Source: Propionibacterium sp.
GTDB lineage: Bacteria; Actinomycetota; Actinomycetes; Propionibacteriales; Propionibacteriaceae
Assembly: GCA_022837595.1 (NCBI GenBank)
Contig: JALHFX010000078.1
Coordinates: 1 to 9,549, forward strand
Direction of reading: 5' to 3'
Length of the DNA stretch: 9,549 bases
Positions within the stretch are counted from its first letter, which is position 1. Every line of letters starts with the position of its first letter. The notes below the pieces were generated by a model. That model was not told the origin of the DNA and searched no databases. It saw only the letters and a list, made by a program, of their open reading frames with translations. Below are positions 1 to 6,350 of the stretch, piece by piece. The translations under genes and the position numbers were made by a program.

Positions 1-2
1 AT

Positions 3-104
3 GACGGGGAAGAGGAAGGGGATCGGTTTGTTTGGCGACTGCCAATCTACCAACCTCAGAACCGTCAACCACTACTTCCCCCAGATCGCGCGAAGAACCA
101 ATAA
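3..104 (+). CDS. 3' end of an unidentified gene (partial)
   Basis: The third forward frame is open from the left edge and stops at TAA 102-104, giving 33 residues that end in WRLPIYQPQNRQPLLPPDR followed by AKNQ. There is no start in view, so the gene would begin upstream of the window. The main support is position: the stop lies at the left foot of a strong palindromic terminator (101-142), as expected for the last gene of a transcription unit. The residues are acidic at first (DGEEEGD), then rich in proline and glutamine, which fits a C-terminal tail. No family is recognised. A 33-codon open frame can occur by chance, so this is tentative. Confidence 0.4.
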   Translation, partial: DGEEEGDRFVWRLPIYQPQNRQPLLPPDRAKNQ

Positions 105-142
105 AAAGCCCTTTGCCGAATATTCGGCAAAGGGCTTTTTAT
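101..142. terminator. Perfect 42-bp palindromic bidirectional terminator
   Basis: The sequence is its own reverse complement over 42 bases. The stem contains AAAGCCCTTTGCCGAA and its complement, with AATATT at the centre, and it ends in T-runs on both strands (136-140 on plus, the A-run 103-107 on minus). This is a rho-independent hairpin able to act in both directions. It insulates the methyltransferase operon on its right from the gene ending at 104. Confidence 0.85.
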
Positions 143-188
143 TTGGCCCTAGTCAGATATCCGCGCCCACTCGGAAGCAGAGAGTTTT

Positions 189-216
189 GATGCACGATGC
201 TGTAAAGTGGTGCATC
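189..216. promoter_or_regulatory. Candidate operator dyad upstream of the RHH/methyltransferase operon
   Basis: GATGCAC (189-195) and GTGCATC (210-216) form a perfect 7-bp inverted repeat separated by 14 bp. It lies just before the RHH gene start at 237, in the only gap between the terminator and the operon, where the promoter must be. No convincing -35/-10 pair was found. An RHH protein encoded immediately downstream is a natural candidate to bind it, but that link is inferred. Confidence 0.4.
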
Positions 217-236
217 TAATTAAGAGTTCCTTGATC

Positions 237-434
237 ATGACCGCTCAACGAGGCCGCAAGCCCACTGGCAAGCTCCGGCAGACACGCATGTCCGCAAGCC
301 TGCCGCCGGATGTCCACTCGACACTACAGGCCATAGCGAAACACAAGAAGGTCTCGCTCGCATGGGTCATCCGTGATGCGGCAGAGAAATACATCTCTGA
401 ACAATGGCCTATCTTTGAGGGCAACGAGAGATGA
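237..434 (+). CDS. Small ribbon-helix-helix (CopG/Arc-like) protein, likely operon regulator
   Basis: This is a 65-residue basic protein. Its N-terminus (TAQRGRKPTGKLRQTR) is an arginine/lysine-rich arm. A ribbon-helix-helix pattern follows: a short strand MSASLPPDV at about residues 19-27, helix 1 HSTLQAIAKHKK, a turn at VS, and helix 2 LAWVIRDAAEKYI. RHH proteins act as dimers that insert the paired strands into the major groove. The ATG at 237 was chosen because AAGAG lies 10 nt upstream. The in-frame GTG at 207 has no ribosome-binding site and falls inside the dyad at 189-216. Its stop overlaps the methyltransferase start (ATGA 431-434), so the two are translationally coupled. Autoregulation of a restriction-modification operon, in the manner of a controller protein, is an inference; an antitoxin-like role is possible, but no toxin is adjacent. 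Confidence 0.75.
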   Translation: MTAQRGRKPTGKLRQTRMSASLPPDVHSTLQAIAKHKKVSLAWVIRDAAEKYISEQWPIFEGNER

Positions 435-3031
435 ACGATGGCTTCGAAGTACGCGAGCTGTTCAGTAACCTGGATCAGGAAACTGAGCAGCGTAAGCACC
501 ATAAAGATCCCGCCCGCAAGCAAGTTTCTAGGGAACGTGCAGAAATCCAGATCCGGATGTTCAGCGAATTTGATTCGCATACCCGTAATGGATTCGACAT
601 CGATCTTGAGCCACTCGATGCAACCTTTCGGGACAGTAGCGTTGCTCCGCTGCACTCGTGGTTCCCATATTTAGAGGGCTACTCTCCTCGCTTCGTCGAA
701 CGCGTTCGGCATGAGTATCTGCATAGTGCGAAGCGGATCATTGAGCCGTTTTCTGGGTCGGGTACTACCCCGATAGTGCTAGGCCAGTCCGGCATAGAGT
801 GCGCCTTCTCTGAGGCGAACCCTGCGATGGCATTCATCGCAGAAACAAAACTTGCTGTCCTTAGACTGGACGAATTAGAGCGAGCGACGCTCACGCAGAG
901 CCTCATGTCACTTGCAGATAAGTTGCCGCAAATTGTGTCTATAACGACGACTGACGCAAGCTTGCTGGACTCTTATGGAGCAACGTTTGGACCTAGCATC
1001 TTCTTCGATGAACCTGCACTAGATGCCGTACTGCGGCTCCGCACTATAAACGACGAAATCACAGCTAAAGACCGTCTTCTCGGAGACTGCTTCACAGTTG
1101 CAGTGCTGTCGAGTCTTATCCCATCGTCACGACTTAAGCGGGCAGGCGACCTCCGCTACCGGACGCCGAAGGAGCTCGCTGCCGGCCTACCTCACCCCGT
1201 TGAGTTGGTCTGCCGCCGGCTTGTGTCACAAGCTACCGATTTGGCGCAGGGTCAAACCCTGAAAGCTGAAACCCGGTTCGCATGCGCGACCGCTGAAACC
1301 TTACACGAGCACATCGGCGACGACTGGGATGGAGTGATAACCAGTCCCCCATACCTCAACGGAACTAACTACATCCGCAACGCACGGTTAGAGCTTTGGT
1401 ATCTGCGGCACCTCGAAAAGAAATCTGACCTTCGGCGCCTGCGTGATCGCGTCATCACCTCCGGCATCAACGATGTGCATGCAGAAACGCGGTGGGATCC
1501 AGTAACACCAGGCGTTCAGCGAGTCGTGCGCGCCATCGAACAGAACACCTACGACTCTCGCATCGCGAAGATGGTAGGCGGTTACTTCAATGACATGTCT
1601 TCGGTCTTTTCATCGCTGTCGAAGTGCTTACGACCCGGAGGGCGCCTGTGCATTGACATCGGCGATAGTATTTACAACCAAGTCCATGTTCCAACAGACG
1701 ATCTGCTCATAGAGGTGGCCGAGAGCATGGGATACAAGACTGTGGAGCGCGTTCACCTTCGGAAGCGTATTTCGAAAGGCGGCGAAGCTGTTCGGCAGCA
1801 GCTACTGGTACTCGAGCGACCCAAAAAATTACAGGCGACAAGCCATCCGGATATTGATAAGAGGACTGTGGAAGAAGCTGCTCTAGGAAGAACACTCAAG
1901 GCTGAGTGGCGAAACGAGTGGGAGGTCTTCAAACACACCCTGCCGCATCAGGAGATACCGTACTCAAAGAGAGAATGGGGTGGGCCGATGCACTCCATGT
2001 GTTCGTACCAGGGCAAGATGAAACCTGCCTTGGCTCACCACCTGGTGAAGTGCTTCTCATCCCCAGGTGATGTGGTACTCGACCCATTCTCCGGAGCTGG
2101 CACCATACCGCTTGAAGCATGCCGCATGGGTCGCCGTGGATATGGAATCGATATTTCTCGATTGGGGCATGTACTAACACTGGCGAAGGTCGCAAAAACC
2201 TCGCCCGTGAAGATGGAAAATCTGCTCAGTGAGCTCGAAACATCCATCAAAAACTACCGGTTGAAGCCCAACGATATCGAACGCGCCGCTGAGGTGCGCT
2301 TTAACAGCGCAATTCCAGACTACTTCCACCCTGATACTTTGCGGGAAATAATCGCAGCAAGGTCGTTCTTCTTGGCTCGCTGGGATAGCGGGGCGGAGTG
2401 GGCCGTGCTGTTTGCTTGCACCCTACATCTGCTGCATGGGAACAGGCCTTACGCCTTAAGCCGACGAAGTCATCCAGTAACCCCGTTCAAGCCCACTGGC
2501 GATTTCGAGTACAGAGAGCTCCTTCCAAGGCTACGCGACAAGCTCGCTCGCCTTTATGAGGGGCTAACGAACGATGAACGGGAATGGGGCGGCTCTGCGC
2601 AAGGTGACTGCACGGCCACTTGGCCGGCCTCGATCCCAACGGCAGACGTCATCATCACATCACCGCCGTTCTTCGACTCAACTCGGTTCTACATGACCAA
2701 CTGGATGCGATTTTGGTTCGTCGGCTGGGAGCGTGAGGATTTCGACATCCGGGCAAGTGAGTTCCTAGAAACGAGACAGAAGCAGAACCTCGACGTGTAC
2801 CACTCGTTCTACTCAGCGGCTCGTGAGCGCCTCCATGACGGAGGGCTCATGGTTCTGCATCTTGGGAACAGCTCCAAGTGCGACATGGGTGCTGAGCTAA
2901 GCAAGCGCGTCGCACCGTGGTTCTCGGTTGCCGACATGTTCACAGAAGGCGTTGAACATTGTGAATCACACGGTATTCGAGACAAGGGCACCGTAAACGG
3001 CCATACCTACTTGGTGCTCGTAGCAAACTAG
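431..3031 (+). CDS. Tandem two-domain DNA methyltransferase, predicted N4-cytosine type
   Basis: This 866-residue protein is an internally duplicated site-specific DNA methyltransferase. Domain 1 has SAM-binding motif I IEPFSGSGTT at 104-113, preceded by a motif X-like HSWFPYLEGYSPRFV at 75-89, and catalytic motif IV TSPPY at 304-308. Domain 2 has motif X-like YQGKMKPALAHHLVK at 526-540, motif I LDPFSGAGT at 550-558, motif II-like GIDIS at 572-576, and motif IV TSPPF at 743-747. Both halves also share the segments after motif IV (LELWYL / MRFWFVGW, then a GG turn and an IGDS / LGNS strand), so they arose by duplication. S-P-P-Y/F is typical of N4-cytosine enzymes, though N6-adenine cannot be excluded. 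The approximately 190 residues between motifs I and IV in each half may hold target recognition. Both catalytic motifs look intact. The start overlaps the upstream RHH gene by 4 nt, and the 3' end overlaps the convergent HNH gene by 4 nt. Confidence 0.88.
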   Translation: MNDGFEVRELFSNLDQETEQRKHHKDPARKQVSRERAEIQIRMFSEFDSHTRNGFDIDLEPLDATFRDSSVAPLHSWFPYLEGYSPRFVERVRHEYLHSAKRIIEPFSGSGTTPIVLGQSGIECAFSEANPAMAFIAETKLAVLRLDELERATLTQSLMSLADKLPQIVSITTTDASLLDSYGATFGPSIFFDEPALDAVLRLRTINDEITAKDRLLGDCFTVAVLSSLIPSSRLKRAGDLRYRTPKELAAGLPHPVELVCRRLVSQATDLAQGQTLKAETRFACATAETLHEHIGDDWDGVITSPPYLNGTNYIRNARLELWYLRHLEKKSDLRRLRDRVITSGINDVHAETRWDPVTPGVQRVVRAIEQNTYDSRIAKMVGGYFNDMSSVFSSLSKCLRPGGRLCIDIGDSIYNQVHVPTDDLLIEVAESMGYKTVERVHLRKRISKGGEAVRQQLLVLERPKKLQATSHPDIDKRTVEEAALGRTLKAEWRNEWEVFKHTLPHQEIPYSKREWGGPMHSMCSYQGKMKPALAHHLVKCFSSPGDVVLDPFSGAGTIPLEACRMGRRGYGIDISRLGHVLTLAKVAKTSPVKMENLLSELETSIKNYRLKPNDIERAAEVRFNSAIPDYFHPDTLREIIAARSFFLARWDSGAEWAVLFACTLHLLHGNRPYALSRRSHPVTPFKPTGDFEYRELLPRLRDKLARLYEGLTNDEREWGGSAQGDCTATWPASIPTADVIITSPPFFDSTRFYMTNWMRFWFVGWEREDFDIRASEFLETRQKQNLDVYHSFYSAARERLHDGGLMVLHLGNSSKCDMGAELSKRVAPWFSVADMFTEGVEHCESHGIRDKGTVNGHTYLVLVAN

Positions 3032-4443
3032 AGTTTCTGTACGCGGCGACGGTCGTATTCAGCCTGGAGATCAGTACCCTTGTGCTGCTTGCTCCTAGCA
3101 AACACCTTCTGCAGCGCCTTGACTACTAGTTCGCCTGCCACCTTTCCATCTCGCTCTTTTGTCATCTCCTCTCGGAGCAGAAACTCACCGAAGAACCAGT
3201 CGAGGCGACTCAACAGGAAGCCAAGCGCCTCGTTGTTCGGGTGGCTCTTGGCGAGGTCATCGAGCGGAATGCCGGTGATCTCTGCCAGCATTGCGAGCTT
3301 GGCTGGTGTGTAGAAATCTGCTGGCGCCCTGTCGCGCTTTTCACTGTTGCATGACCCGCATAGCGCCGTTGCTGTTTCGTCTAAGGGCCATAGCAACGCA
3401 AGTGGCCTCGTATGGTCTAGGTGCATCTCGCGAGCTGTCTGCAGCTTCGTCCCGCAGTTGAAGCAGGCACCGCCGAAGCGCTTCCACACATCGTCAGCGA
3501 GCTCTGTGCCCTTATCGTGTCTGTAGCGAAGCTGAGGCGTACCGCCGTATAGCTCGGCTAACAAGAGCTCGAACGCACGACGACGGGCGCCGTCCTCCTT
3601 CATTTGCGCTGATGTGCGCTGAGGGTTGTGTGCTGCGTTGACCTCGAACTTCTTGCAGAACCGACATTCGAGTTGATAACCGTAATCGAGTTGAAGAATT
3701 TCCCTGGCATCATCTACGTTGCGTAGCCTGCCGAATGTTGCGTGTCTGCATGGGCGTCGGTGATCGGCAACGCAGTGGTTACTGAAACTTAGCTGGTCAC
3801 GTTCTAGCGGTACGTTGATAGGCAGGTAGCGACCGCAGCGATTACACGACTTCAAAATCAACGGGTTTTCGCCCCCCTCAGCATCCTCGGGCGCTTCTAT
3901 GGTGACCTCGCCGGCCGCGTCTTCGCTAATGAAAAGCGCTTCCGGGGAAAACTGGTACATGTTCCTCATGAGCTCAGGGCGAGCATTATCCAAGTGCTTG
4001 TGCTGCACACGCCCACACATTGGGGCATATAGAGATACTGCCCCAGTATCCATATCAGATAGAGCGAAGGTGAGCGTAACCTCAACCGGTGACGCGTCAT
4101 GTGCAACCCACATACTGCCGGCCTTGTCCCACGATGAGTCACCGTACTGAGTGAGCGTTCTCTTTTCGTAACCACCTTTCAAGCTGTAGGTGACGCCTGG
4201 AGTATGCCAGAACCATACACCGTAACCGATCAAGTCGCCCTTGGCATGCCCGGCTATCGAGAATGTAACGGACACCGCCTCGCCAGATTTGATGAGAATT
4301 CTTTTCTCAAGGTGCCTACGAAACTCACCACCGGTCGTGTCCTTGTGTACCTTGAAACCGGAGCTTCTGGTCATCGCACGGCGGCGGCCAGCGTAGAGAG
4401 TCTTACCAGGAAGCTTGCCGCCACCAAATTTGTCCGTGGTCAT
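3028..4443 (-). CDS. HNH nuclease with additional zinc-ribbon motifs, putative restriction endonuclease
   Basis: This 471-residue protein has a clear HNH/beta-beta-alpha-metal core at 327-372: CxxC at C327/C330, the catalytic HLDH at 341-344, then C362/C365 followed by NSEKRDR. The four cysteines would hold structural zinc. More paired cysteines lie at C200/C203, C224/C232 with nearby histidines, and C260/C263, suggesting one or two further zinc ribbons. Residues about 50-145 are rich in alternating hydrophobic, probably beta-strand, sequence and match no domain I recognise. The C-terminal 90 residues are helical and charged. The start has GGGGGG 8 nt upstream (4452-4457, minus strand). It converges on the methyltransferase with overlapping stops, the usual layout of a modification/restriction pair. 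A restriction role is therefore inferred; a modification-dependent nuclease or an unrelated HNH protein remain possible. Confidence 0.85.
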   Translation of the reverse strand: MTTDKFGGGKLPGKTLYAGRRRAMTRSSGFKVHKDTTGGEFRRHLEKRILIKSGEAVSVTFSIAGHAKGDLIGYGVWFWHTPGVTYSLKGGYEKRTLTQYGDSSWDKAGSMWVAHDASPVEVTLTFALSDMDTGAVSLYAPMCGRVQHKHLDNARPELMRNMYQFSPEALFISEDAAGEVTIEAPEDAEGGENPLILKSCNRCGRYLPINVPLERDQLSFSNHCVADHRRPCRHATFGRLRNVDDAREILQLDYGYQLECRFCKKFEVNAAHNPQRTSAQMKEDGARRRAFELLLAELYGGTPQLRYRHDKGTELADDVWKRFGGACFNCGTKLQTAREMHLDHTRPLALLWPLDETATALCGSCNSEKRDRAPADFYTPAKLAMLAEITGIPLDDLAKSHPNNEALGFLLSRLDWFFGEFLLREEMTKERDGKVAGELVVKALQKVFARSKQHKGTDLQAEYDRRRVQKL

Positions 4444-4483
4444 TTGGTAATCCCCCCATTTTTAGGGGTAGTCAGAAGTAGAG

Positions 4484-4579
4484 CTATGCGGCCATGGCCA
4501 GCCGCTGCTTTGGGGTGATGCCGCCCAAGGCCATGTTTGGGCGCTCGTGATTGTAGAGCCAGAGCCAGTTGGTCGCGAA
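4484..4579 (-). pseudogene. 3' remnant of an IS3-family transposase (OrfB)
   Basis: The minus strand encodes FATNWLWLYNHERPNMALGG then ITPKQRLAMAA and a TAG stop, a typical C-terminus of IS3-family OrfB transposases. Similarity stops abruptly at about 4579; upstream codons (CTRGR and beyond) do not belong to the family. The DDE catalytic core is absent, so it is dead. Bases 4444-4483, between its stop and the HNH start, would contain the original IS right end, including CCCCTAAAAATGGGGGG read on the minus strand. This marks an old insertion at the junction of the nuclease module and the plasmid backbone. Confidence 0.7.
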
Positions 4580-4629
4580 CCGACCTCGAGTGCAACACCC
4601 CGGGTAGCTATCTTCCGCCGACCCTGACC

Positions 4630-4732
4630 TGTCCGTTAAAGGATCATTAGCCGGACAAGTGCGAGGATGTCCGGAAAAATAATTGATCAATGGGTTTGCG
4701 GACAATAAGATAGGCGGACGGGATTGCGGACA
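4630..4732. other. Candidate res site for the serine resolvase
   Basis: Four TGTCCG/CGGACA half-site ends occur just before the resolvase gene. TGTCCG 4630-4635 and CGGACA 4652-4657 bound a 28-bp unit, the size of site I in Tn3-type res. TGTCCG 4668-4673 and CGGACA 4699-4704 bound a 37-bp unit. CGGAC at 4716 and CGGACA 4727-4732 form a third, less symmetric unit. The three-subsite layout is the one known for Tn3/gamma-delta res, and binding there usually also represses tnpR. Subsite spacing (10 bp between I and II) differs from that of gamma-delta. Confidence 0.65.
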
Positions 4733-4746
4733 AAGGGTGGGCAATC

Positions 4747-5316
4747 ATGGCTCTGATCGGCTATGCGCGGGTATCGACCGCGGAGCAGGACACCGCACTG
4801 CAGACGGACGCACTGCGTACGGCAGGATGCGAGCGGATTTTTGAGGACACGGTTTCCGGCGCCAAGTCGGACAGGCCTGGCTTGGCTGAGGCGCTGGCGT
4901 ACCTGCGTGAAGGCGACGTGCTGGCTGTCTGGCGTCTGGATCGGCTCGGTCGTTCTCTGCCGCACCTGATCGAAACGATCGCCGCATTGGAAGCGCGTGG
5001 TGTTGGCTTCCGCTCTCTAACCGAGGCCATCGACACCACCACCTCAGGTGGTCGGCTCATCTTCCATGTGTTCGGAGCGTTGGGCCAGTTCGAACGCGAC
5101 TTGATCCGGGAGCGTACCAAAGCAGGGTTGGCCGCCGCCGCCGCCCGCGGGCGCAAAGGCGGGAGAAAGCGTGTTGTGACCGACGACAGGTTGCAGCGGG
5201 CGCGCGCACTCATCGCCAACGGGTTGAGTGTCCGCGAGGCTGCCGGACGGATCAAGGTTAGCAAGACCGCGCTCTATGCAGCCTTGCAGTCCTCGGCCAG
5301 TGTATCCGGTGCCTGA
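4747..5316 (+). CDS. Tn3-type serine resolvase
   Basis: This is a 189-residue small serine recombinase of normal family length. The N-terminal catalytic domain starts IGYARVSTAEQD, with Ser10 the predicted nucleophile and Arg8 beside it. Further active-site residues are R43 (SDRPG) and D65, R66, R69 (RLDRLGRS). The long E helix is present (FERDLIRERTKAG, 115-127). A basic linker (GRKGGRKR) leads to a C-terminal helix-turn-helix at about 146-181 (GLSVREAAGRIKVSKTALY). The start ATG has AGGGTGG a few bases upstream. No tnpA transposase lies beside it, and the next gene is parA, so here it probably resolves plasmid multimers at the adjacent res-like site rather than serving a complete transposon. 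A relic of a lost Tn3-family element is the alternative origin. Confidence 0.93.
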   Translation: MALIGYARVSTAEQDTALQTDALRTAGCERIFEDTVSGAKSDRPGLAEALAYLREGDVLAVWRLDRLGRSLPHLIETIAALEARGVGFRSLTEAIDTTTSGGRLIFHVFGALGQFERDLIRERTKAGLAAAAARGRKGGRKRVVTDDRLQRARALIANGLSVREAAGRIKVSKTALYAALQSSASVSGA

Positions 5317-5369
5317 CGCCGTGCAGCAGCCTTCTGTACGAGTGCCGATGCTTTCCTGTTTTAAGTTTT

Positions 5370-5397
5370 TGCGATTCGTCGTAAAATCGCACATACG
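5370..5397. promoter_or_regulatory. Candidate par operon operator/promoter region
   Basis: TGCGATT (5370-5376) and AATCGCA (5385-5391) form a 7-bp inverted repeat with an 8-bp spacer, 29 nt before the parA start. The right half continues into CGTAAAATCGCACATACG (5380-5397), which recurs with one mismatch inside parA at 5840-5857. TAAAAT at 5382-5387 could be a -10 box, with a weak TTTAAG 16 bp before it. ParA or the RHH partner typically autoregulates such operons; which one binds here is not known. Confidence 0.4.
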
Positions 5398-5419
5398 CTA
5401 ATACAGAAAAGATGAAAAC

Positions 5420-6049
5420 ATGATCATTGGACTTCTGAACCAGAAAGGTGGGGTAGGCAAGACTACCCTCAGCGTGAACTTGGCTGCCAGCCTCTCACGC
5501 ACTGGGGCCCGGGTGTTGCTGATCGATGCAGACCCCCAGGGCAGCGCGTTGGATTGGGCTGCGGCTCGACAGGCTGAACAGATTTTTTCCGTAGTGGGGT
5601 TGCCTAGGGCGACCGTGCACAAGGAAATCGGACAGATCGGGCAAGGTTACGATCACATCGTTATCGATGGTCCGCCGCGAGTCACCGACTTGGCTCGATC
5701 CGCGATCATGGCTGCAGATGTAGTCCTGATACCCGTACAGCCTTCCCCCTACGACATTTGGGCCGCAGAGGAGGTTGTGAAGCTGATCGAGGAAGCACGT
5801 ATCTACAAAGAAAGCCTGAAAGCTGCTTTTGTGGTTAATCGTAAAATCGCAAATACGGCAATTGGTCGTGACGTGCGTGAAGCCCTCGCGGCGTATCCCG
5901 TCCAAGTGTTGGCATCTAGTGTCACGCAGCGGGTTGTTTTCGCTGAAGCGGCGGCTCAGGGATTGGCCGTACATGAGATTGATCAGAATGGGTCGGCAGC
6001 GAGTGAGATCGAAGCCGTAGCGGCCGAACTGATGGAGTTCGCACGATGA
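5420..6049 (+). CDS. parA: ParA-family plasmid partition ATPase (ParF-like, type Ib)
   Basis: This is a 209-residue deviant Walker ATPase. The P-loop KGGVGKTT sits at residues 9-16, close to the N-terminus, with both signature lysines (K9, K14). The A' region is LLIDADPQGS (D36, D38), followed by Walker B-like HIVIDGPP. It has no N-terminal helix-turn-helix, which places it with the short ParF-type partition ATPases that polymerise or form nucleoid gradients to move plasmids, not with the larger P1-type ParA. Its TGA overlaps the ATG of a small RHH gene (6046-6049), the usual parF-parG layout. No strong ribosome-binding site is seen, only an A-rich leader with AAAAGATG. MinD/Soj-like functions are possible in principle, but the neighbours (resolvase, RHH, RepA, iterons) support plasmid segregation. 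Confidence 0.92.
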   Translation: MIIGLLNQKGGVGKTTLSVNLAASLSRTGARVLLIDADPQGSALDWAAARQAEQIFSVVGLPRATVHKEIGQIGQGYDHIVIDGPPRVTDLARSAIMAADVVLIPVQPSPYDIWAAEEVVKLIEEARIYKESLKAAFVVNRKIANTAIGRDVREALAAYPVQVLASSVTQRVVFAEAAAQGLAVHEIDQNGSAASEIEAVAAELMEFAR

Positions 6050-6282
6050 GCACGAAGAAGGTATCTATTGGCGCCAAGCCGACCAGTAAATCGACGCCGG
6101 CCGCCGCTGATGCGTGGGTGGAAAGCCGTGCTCCGGCTGACGGGCCGGAGCCGATGAAGCGGCTCACCATAGACGTTCCGATGAGTTTGCATCGAGCGAT
6201 CAAGTCTCAATGTGCAATACGAGGAACGAAGATCGCGGACGAAGTACGTGAGCTTCTTTTGCAGAAATACGGAAATACGTAA
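6046..6282 (+). CDS. ParG-like RHH centromere-binding protein
   Basis: This 78-residue protein has two parts. Residues 1-36 are a flexible, lysine/serine/alanine-rich tail (TKKVSIGAKPTSKSTPAAAD). Residues 37-75 form a ribbon-helix-helix: strand MKRLTIDVP, helix SLHRAIKSQCAIRG, helix KIADEVRELLLQKY. The same plan, mobile tail plus RHH, is known for ParG, whose tail stimulates ParF ATP hydrolysis and whose RHH binds the centromere and operator. The gene is translationally coupled to parA by an ATGA overlap. Its last codons run into direct repeats of AAATACG and a dyad at 6273-6292, so part of a binding site may be coding sequence. Family membership of the RHH fold is fairly secure; the partition role rests on context. 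Confidence 0.85.
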   Translation: MSTKKVSIGAKPTSKSTPAAADAWVESRAPADGPEPMKRLTIDVPMSLHRAIKSQCAIRGTKIADEVRELLLQKYGNT

Positions 6283-6292
6283 AAACGTATTT
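6265..6292. promoter_or_regulatory. Repeat and dyad at the par/rep junction, candidate binding site
   Basis: AAATACGG (6265-6272) is followed directly by AAATACGT (6273-6280), then AAAA and the inverted copy ACGTATTT (6285-6292). The TAA stop of the RHH gene (6280-6282) lies inside. This may be an operator for rep, part of the centromere, or a weak transcription pause. There is no GC-rich stem or T-run, so a standard terminator is unlikely. Confidence 0.4.
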
Positions 6293-6350
6293 AATGTTTT
6301 CTTCAAGGAGGGGGCGCCCTTTGTCTCTCAGGAAACCCAGGAGAGTCCGA

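Noticed and set aside
1..219. 72-residue ORF at the left edge
   Set aside because: It runs through the perfect terminator palindrome at 101-142; frame 3, ending at 104 beside the terminator, is a better reading.
4484..4744. 86-residue minus-strand ORF as a whole gene
   Set aside because: Only the last 31 residues match an IS3 transposase end; the rest is translation of the res-like site.
4761..5264. Long minus-strand ORF opposite the resolvase
   Set aside because: It is a shadow frame of a GC-rich gene whose sense frame carries all the recombinase motifs.
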